Below, in pieces: positions 16,894-24,383 of a stretch of 44,455 nucleotides of DNA. The translations under genes were made by a program, and so were the position numbers. Below the pieces are notes generated by a model that saw nothing but the letters and a program-made list of their open reading frames with translations, had not been told where the DNA came from and searched no databases. The DNA is from Pseudomonadales bacterium (GTDB taxonomy: Bacteria; Pseudomonadota; Gammaproteobacteria; Pseudomonadales; Azotimanducaceae): positions 1 through 44,455 of the forward strand of contig JADHNJ010000018.1 in NCBI GenBank assembly GCA_016779565.1. Direction: 5' to 3'. The stretch's first letter is position 1, and the number at the start of each line of letters is the position of its first letter.

Positions 16894-17901
16894 TCAATTG
16901 ACAACCGGGTTTTTGTTTCGTTGAAATTTATCAACTGCTCGCTCGTGAGCTATTAACGTATTTGAAAACTCACTGCTACCGTCCCCACGAGCAACAAAAT
17001 AGAGCCATTTCCCTTCCGCTGGATTCATAACAGCTTGTATAGCCCCTTGTCCGGGGTTGCAAATTGCTGTCGGTGGGAGCCCCTTGCGACGATAGCTATT
17101 GTAAGGACCATCTTCTCTTAAATGTCGTCGAGTTAAATCGCCATCAAAAGCCTCACCTAAACCATAAATAATCGTTGGATCAGACTGCAAGCGCATGTCT
17201 TGCTCAAGGCGATTGAGAAAAACCCGCGCTATTTTTTTTTGGTCCTCATAGTTACCGGACTCGCGTTCGACAATTGATGCCAAAATGATTAGTTCATCAA
17301 TCGTTTCAAGCGTTGGGTGTTCGGTGGCTCGCCAAGCTTTATCGACCACCTTAATCATTGACTGATGCGCATAGCGCAGCACATCGATATCTGTATCTCC
17401 CCAGGTGTAGTGATAGGTCTCTGGATGTAACCAGCCTTCAAGGCTTACTGCCCGACCGATGATTGCTTCGGCAAGCGCTTCGGAACTGAGCCTCCGCGAA
17501 ATTGCTCTCAGCCCTTCCTGTGCATAAAGCCTTGACCGCCATTGCATCACCGTTAACCCTTCCGGGAATGTGACAGACCTGTAGTAGACATCGCCTCTAC
17601 GCAACATCTGCAACAACTCAGCCAGAGTCTGCTCTGGCAGCAATTGATACTCACCAGCTAAAACCGGCTCGCCGTTTGAAAATAAACGATCCAGGCCCTT
17701 GAGCAACCACACGGGTTGTTGCCAGATTCCTCGACGAGTGAGTTCCGCCGCTATGGTCGTCAGATTACCACCTGTTGGGACTCGCAGATATTCCGGCTGT
17801 TTTAGCCCGAGGGCACTACCGTAGACGCTGCTCAGGCATAAAAGGGCAACGATCGTTATGCCAAAGCTTAAGCAAAGAACAACGGTCGTAATACGATTCA
17901 A
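16894..17901 (-). CDS. mltG: Endolytic murein transglycosylase MltG
   Basis: This 335-residue inner-membrane enzyme cuts nascent glycan strands and acts as a terminator of chain growth. One N-terminal transmembrane segment spans about residues 5-28, followed by a LysM-like region. The YceG-family catalytic Glu lies in ASIVERESGNYEDQKKIARV, followed by DPTIIYGLG and the ending NPGQGAIQAVMNPAEGKWLYFVARG. The start at 17901 is TTG, with GGAT 8 bases before it; the frame fits the family N-terminus, but the precise start is uncertain. In many relatives pabC precedes it; here fabF does. Confidence 0.93.
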   Translation of the reverse strand: MNRITTVVLCLSFGITIVALLCLSSVYGSALGLKQPEYLRVPTGGNLTTIAAELTRRGIWQQPVWLLKGLDRLFSNGEPVLAGEYQLLPEQTLAELLQMLRRGDVYYRSVTFPEGLTVMQWRSRLYAQEGLRAISRRLSSEALAEAIIGRAVSLEGWLHPETYHYTWGDTDIDVLRYAHQSMIKVVDKAWRATEHPTLETIDELIILASIVERESGNYEDQKKIARVFLNRLEQDMRLQSDPTIIYGLGEAFDGDLTRRHLREDGPYNSYRRKGLPPTAICNPGQGAIQAVMNPAEGKWLYFVARGDGSSEFSNTLIAHERAVDKFQRNKNPVVN

Positions 17902-17975
17902 TGTATCGGATCCAAAATTAGGATTTTTGCTGATGGCACCTTCAATGCGGCCATCTCTTAATCATAGCAAATAGC

Positions 17976-19217
17976 CTATGGCTTAAAGGTTTTAAAAATG
18001 AGGGTACCATTCGTGCCCCCAAAGCCGAAAGAATTACTGAGCACCACGTCAAGCGCTCGAGGCCTAGCATATTGCGGCACATAATCAAGGTCGCAGCCAT
18101 CACCGGGCTCATCCAAATTAATGGTCGGTGGCGCTACATTATCAGTCAACGCCTTTATGGAAATGGCCGCCTCTATAGCTCCAGCGGCGCCAAGTGCATG
18201 ACCAATCATCGACTTAGTTGAACTAACACACAAACGGTTCGCATGCCCTCCAAAAACCGCCTTAATTGCCTCTGTTTCAGCGACGTCGCCAAGAGGCGTC
18301 GATGTGCCATGAGCATTAATATAATCCACAGCTGTCGGCAAAAGCGCAGCATCGTTTAATGCGGTTTGCATGGATCTTGCTGCACCCGCTCCGTTTTCCG
18401 CCGGCGAAGTCATGTGAGCCGCATCTGCGCTCATACCAAAGCCTGCCAACTCGCAATAGATGTTCGCACCACGAGCCTCAGCGTGCTCGAGAGACTCTAA
18501 GACCAATACTGCAGCCCCATCGCTAAGAACAAAACCATCTCGATTTTTGTCCCAGGGCCTACTGGCCTCTTGGGGCGATTCATTTCGGGTACTCAAGGCT
18601 TTCATGGACGAAAAGCCTGCCATAGTTGTAGGAGATGTTGCTTTCTCAGCACCGCCAGCGAGCATGACATCGGCGTCACCATAAGCAATCATTCTAGCAG
18701 CGAGCCCAATGTTATGCGTTCCCGTGGTGCAAGCGGTTGTTACAGCGATGTTTGGCCCCTGAAAACCATAATGAATCGACAGGTGTCCTGCTACCATATT
18801 GATGATGCAAGAAGGGACAAAAAACGGGGAGACTTTTTGAGGTCCCCTGGCTAACAGCACATCGTGACAAGTCTCAATGGTCTTAATACCGCCGATCCCA
18901 GATCCTACAGCAACCCCGACTCGATCGAGAGACAGCGTACTCACCTCAAGCCCGGAATCATTGACAGCTTGAATGCCAGCGACGATGCCATGCTGGATGA
19001 ATCCATCCATTCTTCTGGCCTCTTTGGCAGGGAGGTAGGCCGTCAAGTCAAACTCGGGTACATGTCCACCAAAGCGCACGGGATAGTCTTCCACCGGAAA
19101 AGTGGTGATAGGCCTGATGCCGGAGACGCCGCTTTTAATTGCCTGCCAGCTCGACTCTAGATCGACCCCAACGGGCGTTAGGGCGCCCATTCCTGTGATG
19201 ACGACACGCCGTCTCAC
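17976..19217 (-). CDS. fabF: Beta-ketoacyl-ACP synthase II (FabF)
   Basis: This 413-residue condensing enzyme elongates acyl-ACP, including palmitoleoyl to cis-vaccenoyl. The triad is C163 in [10 protein letters not shown], His in [12 protein letters not shown] and His in [10 protein letters not shown]. The N-terminus [17 protein letters not shown] comes from a GTG at 19217. It follows acpP by 114 bases, the standard acpP-fabF order. Together with FabB (1139-2350), the organism has both long-chain condensing enzymes, as in E. coli. Confidence 0.96.
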   Translation of the reverse strand: MRRRVVITGMGALTPVGVDLESSWQAIKSGVSGIRPITTFPVEDYPVRFGGHVPEFDLTAYLPAKEARRMDGFIQHGIVAGIQAVNDSGLEVSTLSLDRVGVAVGSGIGGIKTIETCHDVLLARGPQKVSPFFVPSCIINMVAGHLSIHYGFQGPNIAVTTACTTGTHNIGLAARMIAYGDADVMLAGGAEKATSPTTMAGFSSMKALSTRNESPQEASRPWDKNRDGFVLSDGAAVLVLESLEHAEARGANIYCELAGFGMSADAAHMTSPAENGAGAARSMQTALNDAALLPTAVDYINAHGTSTPLGDVAETEAIKAVFGGHANRLCVSSTKSMIGHALGAAGAIEAAISIKALTDNVAPPTINLDEPGDGCDLDYVPQYARPRALDVVLSNSFGFGGTNGTLIFKTFKP

Positions 19218-19331
19218 GGGCTCGCGGTGCCCAACGTTAAGGTTTCAGAAACCACAGAAACAAGAGGAAGTGAAACGCTATTGATTGCGAGCCCTCTCAT
19301 AGTGCTGAGCCGATGCTTGCGAATAGCGCGG

Positions 19332-19565
19332 TTAAGTGTGAGCTTCGATATAGTCAACAGCTTCTTTCACCGTTGTAATCTTTTCCGCTTCTTCATCAGG
19401 AATTTCGGTTTCGAACTCCTCTTCAAGCGCCATAACCAATTCTACGGTATCTAATGAATCAGCGCCTAGATCTTCAACAAAGGAGGCTTCCAAGGTGACT
19501 TCGCTTTCTTTGACGCCCAATTGCTCACACACCAGTTTCGTCACGCGTTCTACGATTGTGCTCAT
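19332..19565 (-). CDS. acpP: Acyl carrier protein
   Basis: This is a 77-residue acidic carrier protein. The phosphopantetheine attachment Ser is S37 (S36 after Met loss) in [20 protein letters not shown], identical in layout to E. coli AcpP. It carries growing acyl chains for the Fab enzymes around it and for LpxA. AGGAG lies upstream of the ATG at a rather long spacing (11 bases). It sits between fabG and fabF with separate spacers of about 95 and 114 bases, which may allow its own promoter and high expression. Confidence 0.98.
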   Translation of the reverse strand: MSTIVERVTKLVCEQLGVKESEVTLEASFVEDLGADSLDTVELVMALEEEFETEIPDEEAEKITTVKEAVDYIEAHT

Positions 19566-19660
19566 GCTTTGATATTCTCCTGAGGTTATACAGCGCTGCT
19601 GCGGTAGTTTAATAAATGGATCATCACGTTAAAAGTCTTTATTTTGGGTCTGCTTGCGGC

Positions 19661-20386
19661 TCACGCGGTGTACATACCGCCATTGATATGTAAGGTTTCA
19701 CCCGTGATGTAGCTCGCATCTTCACTTGCAAGGAATTTAACCAACGCCGCGACTTCTTCTGGTTTGCCTAACCTTGCTGCGGGCACGCGAGCTAACATGG
19801 CCGAGCGCTGGTCTGAGGATAAAGCGGTCGTCATATCTGTTTCGATGAATCCTGGCGCCACCGAGTTCACTGTAATATTGCGACTAGCAACCTCCGCTCC
19901 TAGCGCTCGACTGAACCCCTCGATCCCTGCTTTAGAGGCAGCATAATTTGACTGCCCGCCATTGCCCATTCTGCCTACCACTGAACTCAGATTAATGACC
20001 CTACCAAACTTTGCCTTCATCATGCCGCGCAGTAAGCCTTGGGTCAGCTGAAACACCCCGCTTAAGTTGGTGGCGATGACATCGTGCCACTCCTCTGCCT
20101 TCATTCGCATAAGTAAATTGTCTTTGGTGATGCCCGCATTATTCACCAGAATTAGGGGTGTTTCTTGATCTTGTTTTAACGCCTCTAGAAAGTTAGACAC
20201 GCTCTGTTGAACTGCCAAATCGACGACGTAGCCCCGGCCTTTGCCACCTAATAATGCCGAGATGTTCTCCGCTCCCGCTTCGGTCGTTGCTGTGCCTAGC
20301 ACACGATAGCCTGCCTCTACCATTGCAGCCGCGATCGCCTGACCAATTCCCCTAGAGGCGCCGGTTATAACAGCCGTTTTTGTCAC
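19661..20386 (-). CDS. fabG: 3-oxoacyl-ACP reductase (FabG)
   Basis: This 241-residue short-chain dehydrogenase reduces 3-ketoacyl-ACP with NADPH. It has the Rossmann motif TGASRGIGQAIA, NNAGIT, the catalytic Ser in INLSSVVGRMGN and the YAASKAG Tyr/Lys pair. The C-terminus ITGETLHINGGMYTA is classic FabG. It starts with GTG at 20386, overlapping the fabD stop by 4 bases (GTGA), so its translation is coupled to fabD. Confidence 0.96.
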   Translation of the reverse strand: MTKTAVITGASRGIGQAIAAAMVEAGYRVLGTATTEAGAENISALLGGKGRGYVVDLAVQQSVSNFLEALKQDQETPLILVNNAGITKDNLLMRMKAEEWHDVIATNLSGVFQLTQGLLRGMMKAKFGRVINLSSVVGRMGNGGQSNYAASKAGIEGFSRALGAEVASRNITVNSVAPGFIETDMTTALSSDQRSAMLARVPAARLGKPEEVAALVKFLASEDASYITGETLHINGGMYTA

Positions 20387-21312
20387 ACAGCCCCCAAATT
20401 TACGCTGAGCGCCGATTCTCGGCTGTCGATATTATGTGCCCTCAACGCTTTATCAATCCGTCTATTGAGCCCTGTTAGCACCTTGCCAGGACCGCATTCG
20501 ACGACATCCGTAACCCCAGCCGAGGCGAGAAACTCAACGCTTTCGGTCCAGCGCACAGCGCTATACATTTGTGTTATCAGATTCTGTTTAATAGTTTCAG
20601 GATCAACACAATCGGACGCTAGCACATTTTGCACAATCGGGATCTTTGGTGGCTGGAACTGAAAGTCCTCGAGACTCATCGCCAATTGCTCTGCAGCGGG
20701 TCTCATAAGTTCACTGTGAAATGGCGCGCTGACATTCAGAGGAATGGCGCGTTTAGCACCAGCGGTTTTGCATAATTCTATAGCAACTGCCAGCGCTTCG
20801 CTGGTACCTGAAATGACGACTTGACCAGGTGCATTGAGGTTTGCGGCCTGGACTTGGCCTAGATCTGTAGCTTCGCTGGCTTTCTGGCAAGCTTCAACAA
20901 TCGCATCGTCGCTTAGTCCCATCACTGCGGCCATGCCTCCCTCACCTATCGGAACCGCAGCTTGCATCAACTGGCCACGAGTTTGCACCATCTGAACGCC
21001 CTCTCGAAGTGAAACAACCCCGGCAGCGACCAAGGCAGAATACTCCCCCAAACTATGGCCGGCCAGATAGGCAGGCTGAGCACCATGCTGAATCCAGATT
21101 CTCCAGAGCGCGACACTGGCAGTCAGCAGAGCGGGTTGGGTGAATTCGGTCTCGTTCAAGCGGGCTTCTGGGCCCTCTTGAATCAGACGCCAAAGATCAT
21201 AGCCTAGTGCGTCTGAAGCTTCCTCAAAGGTAGGCGCCACGGCCTCCGCACTTTCTTGAAGCATCCCAATCGATTGGGACCCTTGTCCAGGAAAAACAAA
21301 AGCTAATGTCAT
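20383..21312 (-). CDS. fabD: Malonyl-CoA:ACP transacylase (FabD)
   Basis: This 309-residue enzyme loads malonyl groups from CoA onto ACP. The N-terminus is FVFPGQGSQSIGM, the nucleophilic Ser lies in AGHSLGEYSALVAAG (about S91), the Arg in MQTRGQLMQ-like VQTRGQLMQAAVP, and the second catalytic His in VSAPFHSELM. It lies 69 bases after rpmF. In most gammaproteobacteria plsX (often with fabH) lies between rpmF and fabD; neither is here. Confidence 0.96.
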   Translation of the reverse strand: MTLAFVFPGQGSQSIGMLQESAEAVAPTFEEASDALGYDLWRLIQEGPEARLNETEFTQPALLTASVALWRIWIQHGAQPAYLAGHSLGEYSALVAAGVVSLREGVQMVQTRGQLMQAAVPIGEGGMAAVMGLSDDAIVEACQKASEATDLGQVQAANLNAPGQVVISGTSEALAVAIELCKTAGAKRAIPLNVSAPFHSELMRPAAEQLAMSLEDFQFQPPKIPIVQNVLASDCVDPETIKQNLITQMYSAVRWTESVEFLASAGVTDVVECGPGKVLTGLNRRIDKALRAHNIDSRESALSVNLGAV

Positions 21313-21381
21313 GAGTAGGATCTCGGTAGCAATCTCTGACGCTTTCGGTCAGAGCTTAACATCCCTAACCAGAGCGATTTA

Positions 21382-21567
21382 TCAGTCCTCATCGCCAGCG
21401 GAATGAACGACTTTTTTGCCTCGATAAAAACCATCAGCCGTCACGTGATGACGACGGTGGGTCTCCCCAGTTGTTGGGTCTTCCGACAGCGTAGGTTTCT
21501 TCAATCCGTCATGGGCTCGACGCATACCTCTTTTGGATCGCGAAACTTTATCCTGTTGTACTGCCAT
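21382..21567 (-). CDS. rpmF: 50S ribosomal protein L32
   Basis: This 61-residue L32 begins [20 protein letters not shown], the family signature, and continues with [19 protein letters not shown]. It lacks the four zinc-binding Cys, so it is the zinc-independent form usual in gammaproteobacteria. It follows yceD by 9 bases, the conserved yceD-rpmF pair that co-regulates ribosomal and lipid genes. Downstream comes fabD directly, without plsX. Confidence 0.97.
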   Translation of the reverse strand: MAVQQDKVSRSKRGMRRAHDGLKKPTLSEDPTTGETHRRHHVTADGFYRGKKVVHSAGDED

Positions 21568-21576
21568 GAGAGTCTC

Positions 21577-22161
21577 CTAGTCAGGGTTTGTGGTAGTCAT
21601 TTTCTTTAAGTTAGCAAAAGGCCTTTGTCGCGGCTCGGCTGTAAAATTGGGATCAATCGCTAGCGAGGGTTGGCTAACATGCAGTTCTGTCTCGGTTGCA
21701 CCTTCTTCAATCCTCGTCACCTCACAATGCTCGTGCTTTGGCACCATCGGCATCGCCAGTAACAACTGGTCTTCTAACAACGCGGCGACTTCGACAAAAT
21801 CCCCTTCAGTTAACAGGTAATCAACTGAAACGGGCAAACGTTCAATCACATCGCTTCTATTCGACAACACTAGTTCGTGTTGACTGGCAGCCTTTATCTC
21901 CATTTCCTCCAAACACCTTTGGCAGGGCCAGGAATAGTCAAAGGAAGCTTCGACGGACACGATATGTCGGTGAGGCGCATCCTGTTTAAAGGTTAAAAGC
22001 GCCTGTACTGGCTGTATTGCCTTGTCCGACTTAGAGGGGCCCTCAGCCAAGAGAGCTAGCAGTCGTGGCAACCTTGCCACGGGTATAACCCCTTGGTATC
22101 GGCTTTCTTCGTCCCCGAGCCGGATGTATCGAATCCTTTTTGGTAGAGCCTCTGCTAACAT
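21577..22161 (-). CDS. yceD: YceD family protein (DUF177), 23S rRNA accumulation protein
   Basis: This 194-residue protein is of the DUF177/YceD family, which in E. coli affects 23S rRNA maturation. The conserved core is SFDYSWPCQRCLEEMEIKAASQ (CxxC) and VEVAALLEDQLLLAMPMVPKHE with a second Cys before the end. It is directly upstream of rpmF, its near-universal partner. The start at ATG 22161 gives MLAEALPKRIRYIRLGDE; there is no closer start. It diverges from maf with a 63-base gap, so a promoter pair must be compact here. Confidence 0.88.
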   Translation of the reverse strand: MLAEALPKRIRYIRLGDEESRYQGVIPVARLPRLLALLAEGPSKSDKAIQPVQALLTFKQDAPHRHIVSVEASFDYSWPCQRCLEEMEIKAASQHELVLSNRSDVIERLPVSVDYLLTEGDFVEVAALLEDQLLLAMPMVPKHEHCEVTRIEEGATETELHVSQPSLAIDPNFTAEPRQRPFANLKKMTTTNPD

Positions 22162-22224
22162 AAGGAGCGCATCTTATGCATCTGTACTGAAGCTGTCAAA
22201 ACATTATTCTATAACGAGGAACAG

Positions 22225-22863
22225 ATGAACTCGCTTAAATCGACCTCTTTACCGCCCTTGGTTCTGGCATCAGGTTCTGCTATTCGAAAGCGGCTATTAA
22301 AAAACGCTCAATTGCCAGTCATTACCTTGCTGCCAAATTTTGATGAGGGGGCAAAGGAAGCGTTTTCAGCCGAAGAAACCGCTAGATTCAATGCCGAGGG
22401 AAAAGCTAAATCAGTTTATTTAAGGGCGCTCGAGACTTACGGCCAAGAGGTCATTGTAATCGGCTCAGATCAAGTATGTTGCCTTGCCAGCGGTGAACAA
22501 CTGCATAAACCTGGGACCACAGAAAATGCTATCAAACAACTGTCACAAGCCTCGGGACAACTTCTGACTTTTACGACCTCCCTGGCACTGATGGTCGGGC
22601 ACCAAATTCACGCCTCCTTGACCACTGAATGCCGAGTAAAACTCCGCGATCTCGATCACAGCGAAATCTGTGAATACGTGGCAGCGGATCAACCTCTCGC
22701 GAGTGCGGGAAGCTTTCACGCTGAAGGCGCAGGTCAGCGACTCATTGAATCTATCGAGACCGAAGACATCAACATTTTATATGGCCTGCCTTTGTTAGCG
22801 CTTCTAAAGGCACTCAGAGATTTAGACCGTGTACCTGGCTATAGCCTTCCCAATCAATCTTGA
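22225..22863 (+). CDS. Maf/YceF-family nucleotide pyrophosphatase
   Basis: This is a 212-residue Maf-like protein. The N-terminal LVLASGSAIRKRLLKNAQLP, the core VIGSDQVCCL and the C-terminal AGSFHAEGAGQRLIESIETEDINILYGLPLLAL match the YceF subgroup, which hydrolyses m7GTP and other noncanonical NTPs. The GSDQV motif is characteristic of YceF rather than YhdE (which has ADT). The family start LASxSPRR is changed to LASGSAIRK, so Arg/Lys at the phosphate site is partly kept. Position next to yceD-rpmF and rluC matches Pseudomonas. The exact substrate is inferred. Confidence 0.85.
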   Translation: MNSLKSTSLPPLVLASGSAIRKRLLKNAQLPVITLLPNFDEGAKEAFSAEETARFNAEGKAKSVYLRALETYGQEVIVIGSDQVCCLASGEQLHKPGTTENAIKQLSQASGQLLTFTTSLALMVGHQIHASLTTECRVKLRDLDHSEICEYVAADQPLASAGSFHAEGAGQRLIESIETEDINILYGLPLLALLKALRDLDRVPGYSLPNQS

Positions 22864-22877
22864 AGCGCTTTCGCTTC
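22862..22877. terminator. Hairpin between convergent maf and rluC
   Basis: GAAGCG (22862-22867), loop CTTT, then CGCTTC (22872-22877) form a perfect 6-base-pair stem that overlaps the maf stop codon. It lies in the 25-base gap between convergent genes. There is no good U-run on either side, so it is at best a weak terminator or an RNA-end stabiliser. Confidence 0.35.
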
Positions 22878-22888
22878 GGGAGGCTTCC

Positions 22889-23848
22889 TTACTGGTGCAA
22901 AGATTCGATAAACAGCTTCATTTGAGGTTCCAGAGGCGCCTCAAGTCTAAAGGCTTCAAGCCGACCCGGTGCCTCCGAGCTGGCTCCTCGATGGCTCAAT
23001 GATGTTGCGTGAAGCATCATTCGTGGTGGTTTTAGCTGAAGATCCTGAGCTGCATGGCCATATTTTACATCGCCGACTATAGGGCAGCCTTGCGAAGCCA
23101 CATGCACACGAATTTGGTGCATTCGCCCGGTAACTAGGGTTGCAGACAACCAAGTCGTTCTTAAAAAACGTTTTTTAACCTTAAATATTGTCTTCGAAGG
23201 CTTGCCTTCAGCATCAATCCGACTGACTCGATCACCGTTTTCATGGGAAATCTTGAGAATGGGCTGATCAATAATCGTTACTTTTTCAGGCCATTGACCA
23301 TGTACAACGAGATCATACTGCTTAGTCAAACGAACTTTTTCCCGCAACTCTGCCTGAAAACGACGCAGAAACGCCCTTTTTTTGGCAATCAGCAGCAGGC
23401 CAGAGGTATCCCTATCTAACCGATGCGCTAACTCCAGGTAGTGTGCGTCCGGTCGATGGGCTCGCAGCGCCTCAATCAAACCGCCTTGCAAACCACTTCC
23501 TCCATGGACGGCGAGTCCTGCCGGCTTATTAAATGCAATCATCTGCTCATCTTCATACACAATATGGTCTAGGACCGGAATGAAGCGATAATCGATACTA
23601 TCTGGTTCTGCAGACCGTTGTACCGGCGGCACCCTGAGTAAATCTCCCGCTTTGAGCTTGTAATCAGGTCTTACCCGGCCTTTGTTGATTCTGACTTCGC
23701 CTTTACGAATCATTTGATAAATTCGAGTCTTTGGGACCCCTTTTAGGCGTGTCTTTAGGAAATTATCGAGTCTTTGTCCGGCCCGATCATCGGCAACCGT
23801 CAACCATTGAACCGGTTCTTGGATCATTATCCCTTGATTGGCTTGCAT
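22889..23848 (-). CDS. rluC: 23S rRNA pseudouridine synthase RluC
   Basis: This 319-residue enzyme is predicted to make pseudouridines at 23S rRNA positions 955, 2504 and 2580. It has an N-terminal S4 RNA-binding domain (RAGQRLDNFLKTRLKGVPKTRIYQ... RKGEVRINKGRV) and the RluA-family catalytic motif AHRLDRDTSGLLLIAK with the essential Asp. The ending matches TGRMHQIRVHVASQGCPIVGD. It is divergent from rne, as in E. coli and Pseudomonas. The ATG at 23848 is used; a second ATG at 23827 with AAGGG before it is possible. Confidence 0.92.
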   Translation of the reverse strand: MQANQGIMIQEPVQWLTVADDRAGQRLDNFLKTRLKGVPKTRIYQMIRKGEVRINKGRVRPDYKLKAGDLLRVPPVQRSAEPDSIDYRFIPVLDHIVYEDEQMIAFNKPAGLAVHGGSGLQGGLIEALRAHRPDAHYLELAHRLDRDTSGLLLIAKKRAFLRRFQAELREKVRLTKQYDLVVHGQWPEKVTIIDQPILKISHENGDRVSRIDAEGKPSKTIFKVKKRFLRTTWLSATLVTGRMHQIRVHVASQGCPIVGDVKYGHAAQDLQLKPPRMMLHATSLSHRGASSEAPGRLEAFRLEAPLEPQMKLFIESLHQ

Positions 23849-24383
23849 TTTTTTGCTTTACCCTCGCCCAGAAGCTGTTATGATCCGCTCGTCGACCCAT
23901 AACAAACGTTGGGGGCCGACAATTGATAAGTTTACCCCGGTTTGAGAAAAACCGTAAAATTAATCTTATCTGAGTACATACTGCAGAGACCCGGGCTTGC
24001 TTATTTAGCACTCGAGGAACAAAACGACTGAATACGTTGATGCAGTCTTACAACTGCTGACATCGACTACGAACGGGCCAAATATTGGCCAAAAACGGAA
24101 GAATGCGCGAACGCGAACAGTATCGCCAAATCGAATTATACTAAGAATGAGGTTGTGCTAGATCGTAAGGTACTTTACGAGTGTACATATATTTACAGCT
24201 CCTATGATTATGATAACAAACAGATAGGAATGTGTACCTAGCAACTTGATTGAATATTAGCTAATGCTTCTTGGGAAGCCTGATAAGCTCGGTTAAACCG
24301 AGGCCAGAAATAAGACACATTTAGGCACATCAGTTGGTTTGCCGATACCTGACGCCCTGCGCTTCGCAGACTAAGGTATCGTT
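23849..24383 (+). other. rluC-rne divergent spacer with long rne leader
   Basis: This 535-base gene-free region lies between divergent rluC and rne. A long untranslated leader is normal for rne. A 15-base inverted repeat, GGCCAA-ATA-TTGGCC (24076-24090), followed by an A-run, and an AT-rich stretch around 24185-24220 (containing TTTACA and GATAAC) are candidates for promoter or operator parts, but hexamer spacing is not good enough to call a promoter. The 3' part holds three hairpins annotated separately. I see no convincing small gene. Confidence 0.55.
24266..24369 (+). promoter_or_regulatory. Structured rne 5' leader: three hairpins
   Basis: Three perfect short stems lie just upstream of rne: GCTTC-TTGG-GAAGC (24266-24279), CTCGG-TTAAA-CCGAG (24288-24302) and CTGCG-CTT-CGCAG (24357-24369). 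The last ends two bases before the TAAGG ribosome site (24372-24376). In E. coli, hairpins of the rne leader are bound by RNase E to shorten its own mRNA; a similar feedback role is an inference here. Confidence 0.45.
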
